DNA of 64,000 nt from Aquimarina sp. ERC-38 (GCF_026222555.1 NZ_CP098511.1:2957501-3021500); one strand, 5' to 3'; shown: positions 33,831-42,563, counted from the stretch's first letter. Notes: a model not told the origin generated them from the sequence alone. Numbers and translations: made by a program.

Positions 33831-34154
33831 CTATTTATTAAGGTTTAATTCATTAATTAGGGTCGAGTCTGGCAAACTAGTAAGTGTAGCTAAGGTTACT
33901 TCTTTAATTTTATAATTAAAAAGTTCGTCCATGGATTCGAGATTAAGAAATTTAGCGATTATAGCCAATTTATCGGCTGATATTTCAAACCTGTCGTCCA
34001 TAGTGGCATATAACCACCTTTCAAATGTTCTTTTACTTACATCTAATGCAATGGGAAGTTTTCGTTTTGCAATTTTATATTCTTTATAAGGTAATGCATT
34101 TAGAAATTCCAAAATCTTATACTTCTTATCAAAATTCATTTGTTCACGGATCAT
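33831..34154 (-). CDS. HTH regulator, first gene of the early operon
   Basis: 107 residues. AKRKLPIALDVSKRTFERWLY and SADKLAIIAKFLNLESMDEL give the pattern of a Bacteroidota phage regulator with recognition helix near residue 40. It leads the leftward set HTH, HTH, 185-residue protein, VapE. Confidence 0.6.
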   Translation of the reverse strand: MIREQMNFDKKYKILEFLNALPYKEYKIAKRKLPIALDVSKRTFERWLYATMDDRFEISADKLAIIAKFLNLESMDELFNYKIKEVTLATLTSLPDSTLINELNLNK

Positions 34155-34814
34155 TATTGTAATAAATTAAAGTTTAATGTATATAGACGTATTTATATGT
34201 ATTTCATCGATACAAATATATTATTGAATCGGATAAAAGATAGAATAATATATGGCATTTATAAACAGAATTATTAACAGTAGTATATGTCTTAGTTCAC
34301 GTCATATATATCGAAAACACTGTTAATAATATACAATGGAAGATAAAAACAAATTGAAAATATGCAAATATTTATAGGGAATTATAGTTCAAAATTATTA
34401 ACAAATACAAAATAATTATTAACATAATAAAAGTAAGTATTTTACTACAAAAATATTCAAATTTTTTTTAGAATTTAAGGAATATGTTGCTAATTTTTCA
34501 AATTATTAACGAAGTATGAATAGCATATTTAAAGCAAATATTCAATGTTAAAAAAATTGATTATTTTCAAAATGAATATGGTAGTGATAATATCAGTATT
34601 TTGATAAAGTTTGTAGTAATAAAAAATTAAATATATGATAATTAACTGAAAATCAATTATATGATTAAGTGGCAGTAAGTGGCAGTAATTTTATACAAAT
34701 GAAATATTTCTTAAATCAAATAAAATTAATGCATAATTTGATTAATTCCTGATTTTTAGTACATTTATGACGTAAGTAACGACGTATATTGGCATAAAAT
34801 TTTAAGATATGTGA
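34155..34814. other. AT-rich terminal region of the element with candidate integrase arm sites
   Basis: 660 bp without a gene. It is very AT-rich with many TATATA and AATTATTAAC words. The tandem repeat GTGGCAGTAAGTGGCAGTAA (34669-34688) ends 127 bp before attR. The same word occurs at 7708-7730 near attL. No other structure was found. Confidence 0.55.
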
Positions 34815-34840
34815 CAGGTTCGAATCCTGCCACCCCGACA
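34815..34840 (+). repeat. attR core (26-bp tRNA-Pro 3' end)
   Basis: Exact repeat of 7625-7650. The sequence before it (TTTAAGATATGTGA) has no tRNA 5' part, so it is only the displaced 3' end. Confidence 0.9.
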
Positions 34841-35240
34841 TACGGAAATCCCTTTGAAATCGTGAGGTTTTAAAGGGGTTTCTTTTATACATACTTTCAT
34901 CTGAGATACTAAAAGGTTGGTATAACTGACTTGTTTAGAGTTATAAAAATGACTATTAAAATGTTGTGATAACTACTTTCTTTGATTGGGTTATCAGTTC
35001 TTTTTTTGATAGGTTTGTATATACCTATATTCAAGCCCATACGGAGCGTAGCGGAGTATGGGCTTGAATGCGCGGGCGGCTACGCCACCAGTCCTTGCCC
35101 GTCACCGCCGAGAGCGGAGAACGGGCAAGAACTGGCTGCTATTTGTCCAGCCATAGGCAGGATAACATATTTCCACTCCGCCAAGATATTTCATATCTTG
35201 CTCCGTGAAAACATGCCATAGCCGCCTGCACATTGTAAGC
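34836..35240 (+). repeat. Structured repeat block R1 upstream of cassette 1
   Basis: About 400 bp. It starts with the original tRNA-Pro downstream sequence and terminator hairpin (34846-34886: AATCCCTTTGAAATC with GGTTTTAAAGGGGTTT, then TCTTTT). It continues with the hairpin TTCAAGCCCATAC/GTATGGGCTTGAA, a GC-rich stem CCAGTCCTTGCCCGT/ACGGGCAAGAACTGG, and the outer stem GCGGGCGGCTA/TAGCCGCCTGC. It ends with ATTGT 23 bp before the next gene. R2 (41142-41530) is a nearly identical full copy; R3 (44398-44606) is the right half. Confidence 0.85.
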
Positions 35241-35259
35241 CATTTGACCCAAAAACATT

Positions 35260-35886
35260 ATGAGAAAAATAATTACATTAATATTACTGATTTTTATATC
35301 AATTAACAGTTATTCACAATCTGATAAAGAATTGATTTTAGAATCCTTTGACAATTATAAAAATGCAATCCTTACTGATAAAGGAAAGTTAGCTGCTGAT
35401 TTTGTTGACAGCAGAACTATGAATTATTATTCTACTGTTTTGGATAAAGTTAAAATGGCTGATTCATTAGAAATAGACACAATGGGGATAATAGATAAAC
35501 TTACCGTATTGACTATGCGTCATAGAGTTTCTAAAAAAGATTTACTTAGTTTCAATGGTAAAGACTTATTTGTTTACGCAATTGACAATGGAATGGTTGG
35601 AAAAAATAGCGTAGTAAATGCTGAATTAGGTGATGTGGTCACAAATGGTGATTTCTCAAAGGCAGAATTTGTTGTTAATGGACAAAAAACACCTTTTTTC
35701 TTTCACTTTTATCGTGAGAACAAAATATGGAAAGTTGATATTACTCATTTATTTTTATTGGGAACAATAGCTTTTAAAAAAATGGTTGAGGATAGTGGAG
35801 AAACTGAAAACGATTTTATAACTAACATTTTAGAGGTTTTAACAGGAAAAAAACCGTCAGAAAACATTTGGAAACCGATAATATAA
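35260..35886 (+). CDS. Cassette gene: secreted NTF2/SnoaL-like protein
   Basis: 208 residues. Signal peptide MRKIITLILLIFISINSYSQ is followed by an alpha+beta domain (ILESFDNYKNAILTDKGKLA, cut; FFFHFYRENKIWKVDI) of NTF2-like pattern. Probably periplasmic or surface; function unknown. The ATG lies about 20 bp after the ATTGT end of repeat R1, and the stop is followed by an interrupted attC-like site. Confidence 0.6.
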   Translation: MRKIITLILLIFISINSYSQSDKELILESFDNYKNAILTDKGKLAADFVDSRTMNYYSTVLDKVKMADSLEIDTMGIIDKLTVLTMRHRVSKKDLLSFNGKDLFVYAIDNGMVGKNSVVNAELGDVVTNGDFSKAEFVVNGQKTPFFFHFYRENKIWKVDITHLFLLGTIAFKKMVEDSGETENDFITNILEVLTGKKPSENIWKPII

Positions 35887-35911
35887 AACACGGCTTACAA
35901 CACGGGTGGCT

Positions 35912-36930
35912 GTTGCACAACTTTCTAAGCATAGTATTTTTAGTATCTTTAGTTATGCAAGGCAAGAAGAATTATCAGGAGAAGTTATTCCAGCAGTTTC
36001 AATTATCGAATCGCGTTCCGGAATCTAATTTTTATCGCAGGCTTCATTCACTTTTAGATTTGAACTTTCTTTATAAAGAAACCAAAGTATTTTACGGCAC
36101 TTCGGGTCAAAAGAGTATAGATCCTGTGGTGTTTTTTAAACTATATTTGGTAGGATATTTAGAAAATCCCATAAGCGATCGAAAACTCATAGCGCACTGC
36201 AGTATGCGTTTGGATATTTTATTTTTTTTGGGCTACGATATTGATGAAGAACTGCCATAGCATAGTATTATAAGTAGGACCCGGGAGTTGTTTCCCGAAA
36301 CTATTTTTTAGGGTGTATTTACACGTATACTTAGTATGTGTATAGAAAGCGGTATGGTAAGCGGTCATACTCAAGTTATGGATAGTGCACCGATAAGAGC
36401 AAATGCTTCAATGAACAGTTTAGAGCTAAAGGTTCCCAAGCAGGAACTAGAAGCTCATTTAGCAGAGATACGTCATATCAGTGCTATGGATAAAGAACAG
36501 TATGGTAGGGCAAAAGCGAATAAAGCTACAGAAGCTCAAAAGATGATAACAGCTACCCAAGCTGAACTAAAAAATATAGAAAGTCGTCAAAAGAAATGGA
36601 GAAAAGACCAAACGCAAAGACCGGGGGCAGGCAATAAAGGTTCCAAATACACCAGTAACAAAACGTATTATAGTCCTACAGACCCTGACGCTCGCATAAG
36701 TGTAAAACCAGGCAAAGCCAGAAAGTTAAACTACACTAGTCAGCTTACTGTAGATAGTGCCATGCATGTAATAACTGATATTAAAGCTTATCACGCCGAT
36801 GCTAAAGACAATCAGCATTTACAAGACATGGTCAAACGTACCAAACAACGCTTATGGAGAGAAGACTTACCCCTAGAGAATATACTAGCAGTTACAGGAT
36901 ACAGTAGAGGAGAGAATTATGCTTTTTTAG
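35912..36930 (+). pseudogene. IS1182-family transposase remnant
   Basis: Starts with the terminal sequence GTTGCACAA and ATG at 35955 (MQGKKNYQEKLFQQFQLSNR). It is co-linear with the intact transposase at 42680-44203 on the other strand, but has a TAG after DEELP (36258) where the intact one has Trp, another TAG at 36309, and it is cut at YAFL near 36930 where an unrelated IS200/IS605 fragment begins. The rest of the catalytic region and the right terminal repeat are missing. It cannot transpose. Confidence 0.85.
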
Positions 36931-37230
36931 ATCGTCCTTCCCAAGATATCAGTAGTTTGGTAAAAAAGCTAAAGGGAAGGAGTTCAAGACGGCTTCAACA
37001 AGAATTTCCTGAACTGCACAAGCGTTACTGGGGCAGGCATTTTTGAGCTATAGGTTTTGGATGTTGGAGTACTGGTAATATTACTGATACTATAGTGAAC
37101 GAATATCTAGAGCATCACAGGAAGTCTAGTAATGACAATGGGAATTTCATACTTGAGTAATCAGTAAAACTTACGTACTGCTGACTTTAGTCGGATTTAC
37201 AAACCTATGGACTTTAGTCCATAGTGATTT
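36931..37230 (+). pseudogene. IS200/IS605 TnpA C-terminal remnant with right-end hairpin
   Basis: The frame DISSLVKKLKGRSSRRLQQE then FPELHKRYWGRHF, one TGA, then NITDTIVNEYLEHH, is the C-terminal part of a Y1 transposase. A TGA replaces the expected Trp after GRHF (37044). After the stop at 37160 the subterminal hairpin CTATGGACT/AGTCCATAG (37205-37224) is kept, as in IS200/IS605 right ends. It is fused directly to the IS1182 remnant. Confidence 0.75.
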
Positions 37231-37281
37231 AGTTGGGTATCTTGTCAACCGAAAAGCAGTTGCATAAAGTCCGCTACTGCG

Positions 37282-37301
37282 CTTATACCAGACCGTTGTG
37301 C
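37282..37301 (+). repeat. 3' arm of attC-like site A (interrupted by the IS remnants)
   Basis: CTTATACCAGACC followed by GTTGTGC (37295-37301). The matching 5' arm CTTACAACACGG is at 35894-35905, before the IS remnant. The two halves flank about 1.4 kb of IS material. The gap 37302-37448 holds no other feature. Confidence 0.55.
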
Positions 37302-37448
37302 TTCATTATCAGAAACCACAGTCTAATAAAAAAATCTCTAAAAAAACAGACGAAATTTGTTCTTAAAACTTAAAACTAGAAAATATTTTAAATCTGACCT
37401 TAGAAAAATTATTCTTTACTTTTGAATTTGAAAAAAAGTTTTTAATCC

Positions 37449-38276
37449 GTGTCTATTAAACACCAGAAGAAAAATAAAATAAAAACTGTGTGTCAGGAAT
37501 TTCTGAGTAGTTCAACATCTCGTTGGTTACAGAAAGTCATTGTATTAATCCTTTTCTCATTAGTTGTAAATCATATAGCAGCAAGCGATAATTTTCAGGA
37601 AAATGCTTCATATAGATTTCCTATAGTAGGTTTTTTGTTTACCATTGGTTTTTCTACTCTTGTTGGTATTATTGCACATTCCAATTTTAAATTTCATAAA
37701 AAAAAGTATTTTTCCTTGAAGGTAGACATAACTAAAATTGGAAGATTTATGGGGTCTACATTAGGCTATATTGCATTAATTTATATTCCTGTAAATGTTT
37801 TTATCGCAGTAGTTATAGATGGAGAAATACAGTTCTACTATATAGTAATTGGCTTACTAATTACACTATTAGTCTGTTTTATTCTTATAGGCTTATGGTA
37901 TGCCCAAGACTTATACAACTTATCTTTAAAAGATGCAGAAATTACTATTAATAGTGGAGCGAAAATAAAAAAGCTTACCTACCAAAATATTGCTTGCTTT
38001 TATAGCGAGAATAAAATTGTGTATACGCTACAAAACGATGGCACCACAATTGATACCGAATTTACATTAAATGAGCTTGAAGAAAAAATAAACGATCAAT
38101 TATTTTTTAGAGCAAATCGACAAATTATTATTCATAAGCATGCCGTAGACCAAATTGAAAAGATAGAAAATGGTAAGCTACATATTCGGTTAAAAGCGTT
38201 CATTAAAAACGATGCTGTTACAGAAATTACTATAAGTCGTTACAAACGCAAAGCGTTTATGGATTGGTTTCAATAA
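37449..38276 (+). CDS. Cassette gene: membrane-bound LytTR transcription regulator
   Basis: 275 residues from GTG. Four transmembrane helices fill residues 25-155 (VIVLILFSLVVNHIA; FLFTIGFSTLVGIIAH; YIALIYIPVNVFIAVVI; VIGLLITLLVCFILIGLWY). The C-terminus (FFRANRQIIIHKHAVDQIEK then LKAFIKNDAVTEITISRYKR) is a LytTR DNA-binding domain. No response-regulator receiver domain is present, so the membrane part probably senses the signal. A CPBP protease gene follows 125 bp away, with a LytTR-type repeat pair between. Confidence 0.8.
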   Translation: MSIKHQKKNKIKTVCQEFLSSSTSRWLQKVIVLILFSLVVNHIAASDNFQENASYRFPIVGFLFTIGFSTLVGIIAHSNFKFHKKKYFSLKVDITKIGRFMGSTLGYIALIYIPVNVFIAVVIDGEIQFYYIVIGLLITLLVCFILIGLWYAQDLYNLSLKDAEITINSGAKIKKLTYQNIACFYSENKIVYTLQNDGTTIDTEFTLNELEEKINDQLFFRANRQIIIHKHAVDQIEKIENGKLHIRLKAFIKNDAVTEITISRYKRKAFMDWFQ

Positions 38277-38295
38277 ATGCTACCAGAATATTACT

Positions 38296-38327
38296 GACTA
38301 TTCAGTTATTAATTTCGACCATTCAGT
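38296..38327 (+). promoter_or_regulatory. Candidate LytTR operator
   Basis: GACTATTCAGT (38296-38306) and GACCATTCAGT (38317-38327) are direct repeats 21 bp apart, two helical turns, as LytTR proteins require. They lie 75 bp before the CPBP gene and right after the LytTR gene. Confidence 0.65.
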
Positions 38328-38401
38328 AAAAACATAAGTATTTAAAGGAACTTTCAGAGATTTTGTTCATTATTTTGCTTTGAATTTAAAATCAAAAAAC
38401 A

Positions 38402-39064
38402 ATGAAAAAAATCACCTTAAAACAAGTATTAATTCCATTAATTACCATTGCAACCATTCTCTTTTTATGGTTTGGTCCAATACATTTAGGTTTTCTAGAG
38501 CTTATTATTTCTTCAATAGTAGTTTTTATAGGTAGCGCAATTGAATATAAAAGAAAATGGTTTTCGGCACTTGGGTTTCAACAAGAAAAATTAAAATTTA
38601 AAAATTTTTTTGTTCTTGCGCCGTTGACTGCGCTAGGGCTTTTCATTTTTTATGTCTTTGTATTAGTTCCAGGTGTTACCAAACTTACTGGAGTTCCTAT
38701 AGATTATTCGTTTTTTAAAGAAATAACTAAAGACCTAAAAACCTTTCTTATTAGTTTAGTATTAATATTAATTGGTTCTGGTTTTGGTGAAGAAATCATT
38801 TTTCGCGGGTATTTTATGAGACAGTTTTTAAAATTCTTTGGCGATAGCAAAATTAGTGTTGCATTAAGTATTGTTTTAATTACTGCTTTTTTTGGTTTTA
38901 TGTATAGTGGTCAAGGTATTACAGGGCAAATTGTCACTTTTGTAATTGGGTCGCTTATAGCTTATATATTCTACTTGCGTAAATACGATTTGTGGTTTGT
39001 TTGCTCTGTACACTGCTTTTTTAATACTATAGCTTTAACCTGTATGTACTTTGGTTTGGCCTAA
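38402..39064 (+). CDS. Cassette gene: CPBP-family intramembrane metalloprotease
   Basis: 220 residues with about seven hydrophobic helices. GEEIIFRGYFMRQF is CPBP motif 1 (EExxxR), FFGFMYSGQG stands at motif 2 with Tyr where His is usual, and CSVHCFFNTIAL supplies the last His/Asn. It probably cleaves or binds a membrane substrate. Shares a cassette with the LytTR regulator, which presumably controls it. Confidence 0.8.
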   Translation: MKKITLKQVLIPLITIATILFLWFGPIHLGFLELIISSIVVFIGSAIEYKRKWFSALGFQQEKLKFKNFFVLAPLTALGLFIFYVFVLVPGVTKLTGVPIDYSFFKEITKDLKTFLISLVLILIGSGFGEEIIFRGYFMRQFLKFFGDSKISVALSIVLITAFFGFMYSGQGITGQIVTFVIGSLIAYIFYLRKYDLWFVCSVHCFFNTIALTCMYFGLA

Positions 39065-39150
39065 CAATATAAATTACTTAATCCTAATAATTTACTAGAA
39101 AAACGAATCAAAGAAAATATTTAAAAACCATAAGGAATAAAATAACGAAA

Positions 39151-39345
39151 GCACAACAATATATAAGAAAAAATAGGGCGGTTTAGGCTAACTCTGAAAG
39201 CCTGTGTTAATTTACAAAGTCGCCAAATATAAAATTTGGCATTTTCAACAAAAAAGATAAAAGCAAAATATTATATTTGGCTTAGTACCAAACCAAAACG
39301 TATCGCTTATCAACTGCCCTACGTTTCTTATACGCAACGTTGTGC
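39151..39345 (+). repeat. attC-like site B (complete, 195 bp)
   Basis: Starts with GCACAAC (39151-39157) and ends with GTTGTGC (39339-39345). Next inwards TATAAGAAA pairs with TTTCTTATA and AGGGCGGTT with AACTGCCCT. Inside, GCCAAAT/ATTTGGC makes a further hairpin. This is the general layout of integron attC sites (complementary R'' and R' boxes ending in AAC and GTT, imperfect stem, variable centre). The 86 bp before it (39065-39150) show nothing. Confidence 0.7.
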
Positions 39346-39377
39346 ACCACTTGGGAAAACCGAAATCAAAAGATAAA

Positions 39378-40193
39378 ATGGACTACCAAACATACGAACC
39401 AAATATTGACTTAAAATCACTTATTAGTTGTTATTGGACTTTGGAAGTGCCTAAACAGCCTGAACCCCAAAAACAACGGATAGTCCCTGATGGTTGTATT
39501 GAAATGGCGTTTATTCTTGGAGATGACATAAAACGGTACACGTCCGAAAATGAATTTATACTTCAACCTCGTGCAATGGTACTCGGACAAACAATGGAGC
39601 CTTTTTATATTGAGCCAACAGGATTTGTTAAAACATTCGCTATCCGATTTTATCCTTATGGAATTGCAAACTTTATTTCTGAACCTATTAGTAATTTGGC
39701 AAACAAAGAAACACCTATAAATAAACTTTTTGAAAAGGAAACCGAAGATAATTTAACGCAAAAAATAATCCAAGCGGAAAATACGAAACAACGAATCGGC
39801 ATTATTGAAAGATTTCTTATTGAAAGGATTAATAACAAAAAAACGATTGATAAAATCGTGAAAAGTACGGTTGATTCTCTTCTATCCACAAACGGAAGTG
39901 CATCAATTAATTCAATCCTGAAAGAAAATTTGTCAAAGCGAAGACAACTTGAAAGAAACTTCAAAAAACAAATTGGAGTAAGTCCTAAACAATTAGGTAA
40001 AGTTATTCGATTACAAACTGCTTTAAAGATGTTACTTGACCCAAAGTCAAAAAAACTTACCAAAATTGCCTATGAAAGCGAATATTTTGACCAAGCACAT
40101 TTCGTTAAGGACTTTAAAGAATTTACAGGAATAAATCCTAAAGATTTTATCAATCACGATAATTTGGCTCTATCTGCTCTTTTTTATAAATAG
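39378..40193 (+). CDS. Cassette gene: AraC-family regulator with DUF6597-type N-terminus
   Basis: 271 residues from ATG at 39378. A frame from GTG at 39342 would begin inside the attC-like end box and is rejected. The N-terminal part LISCYWTLEVP then RIVPDGCIEMAFILGD is the DUF6597-like sensory domain; the C-terminus has two HTHs (KRRQLERNFKKQIGVSPKQL; KIAYESEYFDQAHFVKDFKE, each of AraC type). It is 75 bp upstream of a glyoxalase-like lipoprotein gene, its likely target. Confidence 0.85.
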   Translation: MDYQTYEPNIDLKSLISCYWTLEVPKQPEPQKQRIVPDGCIEMAFILGDDIKRYTSENEFILQPRAMVLGQTMEPFYIEPTGFVKTFAIRFYPYGIANFISEPISNLANKETPINKLFEKETEDNLTQKIIQAENTKQRIGIIERFLIERINNKKTIDKIVKSTVDSLLSTNGSASINSILKENLSKRRQLERNFKKQIGVSPKQLGKVIRLQTALKMLLDPKSKKLTKIAYESEYFDQAHFVKDFKEFTGINPKDFINHDNLALSALFYK

Positions 40194-40268
40194 TTTAAGA
40201 GTGTCGCATTTTTACAATTTCAAGCGACTTTCTACTGCTTATTTTGTTTAACCAACAATAGACGGAAA

Positions 40269-40763
40269 ATGAAATATACTTTACTCGTAACAATTATTAC
40301 TTTGACTTTTAGCATTGTATCCTGCAAAATCAAAGAAACTTCCGCTACCAATTTAAAACCTACTAAAGAAACAACAATCAAAAACGATAAGAATATGAAC
40401 AGTTTTATATCAATATTTGAGATTCCATCTACGGACATTTCGAGAGCCATTAACTTTTACAAAGAAATTTTAGGCGTGGAAATTGAAAAGTTAGAATTTA
40501 CAGGAATGGAAATGGGTTTATTTCCCTACCAAGACCAAATGGTAACAGGAGTAATTATAAAAGGAGAAGGTTACGAACCTTCTGCCAGCGGAGTTACAAT
40601 ATATCTAAATGGCGGAGATAACTTACAAACAATTCTTGATAAAGTAGAAGGAAATGGTGGAAAAATAATTATTCCTAAAACACCTCACGCTGACGAAATT
40701 GGATTTTTTGCAATTTTCCACGACTCGGAAGGAAATAAAATCGGACTTCATTCACCAAATTAA
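40269..40763 (+). CDS. Cassette gene: VOC (glyoxalase/bleomycin-resistance-like) lipoprotein
   Basis: 164 residues. Residues 1-19 form a lipoprotein signal peptide (lipobox SIVSC). The VOC domain starts with FEIPSTDISRAINFYKEILG and ends with FFAIFHDSEGNKIGLHSPN, including a metal-site-like Glu/His region. Export to the membrane is unusual for VOC proteins; an internal start at MNSFISIFEIP (residue 43) would give a normal cytoplasmic VOC protein. Same cassette as the AraC gene. Confidence 0.75.
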   Translation: MKYTLLVTIITLTFSIVSCKIKETSATNLKPTKETTIKNDKNMNSFISIFEIPSTDISRAINFYKEILGVEIEKLEFTGMEMGLFPYQDQMVTGVIIKGEGYEPSASGVTIYLNGGDNLQTILDKVEGNGGKIIIPKTPHADEIGFFAIFHDSEGNKIGLHSPN

Positions 40764-40777
40764 AAAAAAGAGCGAAC

Positions 40778-40962
40778 GCACAACAATGTATAAGAAAACA
40801 TAGAGCTTTTGAGCTTAATCGAAAGACCTGTAATTATATGTAAAGTCGCCAACTATAAAATTTGGCGTTTATGAGAAAAAAAATAAAGTAGAATATTTAT
40901 ATTTGGCCTAGTATTAATCCGAAATGTATTGCTTATCAACTGTCCTACGTTTCTTAGTGTGC
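40778..40962 (+). repeat. attC-like site C
   Basis: GCACAAC (40778-40784) followed by AATGTATAAGAAA; the right arm is CAACTGTCCTACGTTTCTTAG then GTGTGC (degenerate end box). The centre AACTATAAAATTTGGCG is shared with site E (45092-45282), and the two sites plus about 180 bp downstream are almost identical. Confidence 0.65.
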
Positions 40963-41116
40963 CGAGCAAGCAACAAGTAGCAACAAACCTGTTGAAGTAT
41001 ACCTTATTAATCGATTTGTTAAAATAATCTAAATGCCAATTTTAGTTAAATAAAAATTTGGCTTAAAAGTTAGCAGGCTAGTTTAGAACGTATTAACTCT
41101 AAATCCTGTAGATAAA

Positions 41117-41530
41117 AGTTCGAACTATCCCGCGTGTGGTCGACATACGGTAATCCCTTAAAAATTGTAAGGTTTTAAAGGGATTTCTTTTATACATACT
41201 TTCATTTGAGATACTAAAAGCTTGGTATAACTGACTTGTTATGAGTTATATAAATGACTTTTAAAATGTTGTGATAACTACTTTATTTGATGGGTTATCA
41301 GTTTTTTTGATAGGTTTGTATATACTTACGTTCAAGCCCATACTCCGCTATGTTCCGAATGGGCTTGAGTGTGCGGGCAGCTACGCCACCAGTTATTGCC
41401 CGTCACCGCCGAGAGCGGAGAACTGGCTGCTACTTGTCAAGCGGTAGGCAAGATAACATATTTCCACTCCGCTAAGATATTTCATATCTTGCTCCGTGAA
41501 AACATGCCATAGCCACCCGCGCATTGTGCG
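41117..41530 (+). repeat. Ghost tRNA-Pro end plus repeat block R2 upstream of cassette 4
   Basis: AGTTCGAACTATCCC...GACATACGG at 41117-41150 has the T-loop GTTCGAA and the downstream GACATACGG of the true attR, but the part between is mutated. A terminator hairpin like that at 34846 follows (41152-41187). From there to 41530 the block is nearly identical to R1 and ends in GCATTGTGC, 20 bp before the next ATG. Confidence 0.75.
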
Positions 41531-41549
41531 TAATTAGAACCACGAAAAC

Positions 41550-42536
41550 ATGAACAAATTTTATAGAACAATTTCACTTTTGATGTTACTGTCTATTTTC
41601 TGTAATAACACTTTTGCTCAAAATCTAATACAACAGTATGAACCTAAAAAAACCGATAGCATAAGAATTGGAAAAGGAGAAAAAGATTTCTTAAAATACA
41701 TACGAAAAGGCTATACTCTTTCGATTCCGAAAAAGACAAAAACAATCGGAACACTTATCTTTTTAGAAGGTTCTGAATTTGATAAAAAGAATAAAAGCGC
41801 AAAACTGATATATAAACAAGCAAACAAAAAAGGGTTTGCTGTTTTGTCCGTTTCAACAGAAATCCCTTTGGACTTTTATTTTACTGATAATTCAAGCCAA
41901 ACAGCTCATAAAATAATTGAAAAGGTTTTTAAAAAACATAATTTATTAAACAACAATGTTTTTCTACTTGGAGCTGGTTTATCAGGACATAGAGCAATGA
42001 AATATGTGGAATATATTGAAAAAACTAACCCTGATTTCAAACTTAATTTAATTGGAATGGTTATTTGTGACTCTGCACTTGACTGGGTAAGACAATACAA
42101 CGAAGGAGCGAGAGATAAAAGAATTAACTATAATGAAGGCTCGGTTTGGGAAGGAACATTTTCCACTTATCTTCTAAACAAAAATCTGAAAGGAACACCG
42201 AAAACGAATTTAGAAAGCTATCTTGAGTTTTCCCCTTATAGTTACTTCGATGAGGAAAGTCGACATATAAAATATTATAAAGATTTAGCTGTTAGAACCT
42301 ATATGCAAGTTGCAATTGAATACTGGCTTAATGAAAAAAGAAAAACACCATTTGACAATAATGGACCAGATATGGTTGGATTGATTGCGGAATTAAAACT
42401 CGCTGGCAACAATAAATCCGAGTTAAAAGTGATATACCCAAAAGATAGTAAATCCGAAAAGAAAAACGTAGACGGAACTTGGATTTCTGTAGACAAGAAA
42501 GAACTAATTAAATGGATTTTAAAACAAATTGAATAG
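41550..42536 (+). CDS. Cassette gene: secreted alpha/beta-hydrolase-like protein
   Basis: 328 residues. Signal peptide MNKFYRTISLLMLLSIFCNN is followed by TIGTLIFLEGSEFD (strand then oxyanion-like loop), NNNVFLLGAGLSGHRAM at the nucleophile-elbow position (G-x-S with His in place of the last Gly) and SELKVIYPK before the C-terminal helix. The order suggests an alpha/beta-hydrolase; activity is uncertain because the elbow is degenerate. Its stop lies 10 bp before the next attC-like box. Confidence 0.6.
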   Translation: MNKFYRTISLLMLLSIFCNNTFAQNLIQQYEPKKTDSIRIGKGEKDFLKYIRKGYTLSIPKKTKTIGTLIFLEGSEFDKKNKSAKLIYKQANKKGFAVLSVSTEIPLDFYFTDNSSQTAHKIIEKVFKKHNLLNNNVFLLGAGLSGHRAMKYVEYIEKTNPDFKLNLIGMVICDSALDWVRQYNEGARDKRINYNEGSVWEGTFSTYLLNKNLKGTPKTNLESYLEFSPYSYFDEESRHIKYYKDLAVRTYMQVAIEYWLNEKRKTPFDNNGPDMVGLIAELKLAGNNKSELKVIYPKDSKSEKKNVDGTWISVDKKELIKWILKQIE

Positions 42537-42546
42537 AAATAACTAC

Positions 42547-42553
42547 GCACAAC
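42547..42553 (+). repeat. 5' box of attC-like site D (interrupted by IS1182)
   Basis: GCACAAC at 42547-42553, followed by ACCGGTAACC and then the left end of the IS element. The rest of the site continues at 44273. Confidence 0.55.
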
Positions 42554-42563
42554 ACCGGTAACC

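Larger units (their letters stand above)
7625..34840. mobile_element. 27.2-kb integrative element in tRNA-Pro, candidate tail-less prophage
   Basis: The limits are set by the identical 26-bp cores at 7625 and 34815. An integrase starts 37 bp inside the left end. A repressor (15.7 kb), VapE-type helicase (31.7-33.1 kb) and HTH genes make up the lysogeny/replication part. A leftward 13-gene operon with lysin and small virion-like proteins fills 17.1-26.3 kb; toxin/immunity genes lie at 9-14.6 kb and defence-like cargo at 26.5-30.7 kb. No conjugation relaxase, T4SS, terminase, portal or tail gene was recognised. Base composition is mosaic: the virion-like and VapE blocks look visibly more GC-rich than the cargo. 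Confidence 0.85.

Noticed and set aside
7625..34840. Integrative conjugative element interpretation
   Set aside because: No relaxase, coupling protein or Tra/VirB genes; VapE, repressor and lysin fit a phage or satellite better.
34815..34840. A second complete tRNA-Pro at attR
   Set aside because: Only the T arm and 3' acceptor strand are present; upstream sequence cannot form the 5' half.
36336..37046. The 236-residue frame as a functional gene
   Set aside because: It is the fused remnant of two transposases with stop codons at the positions of conserved Trp residues.
39342..39377. GTG start for the AraC gene at 39342
   Set aside because: It lies inside the GTTGTGC box of attC-like site B; ATG at 39378 begins the conserved domain.
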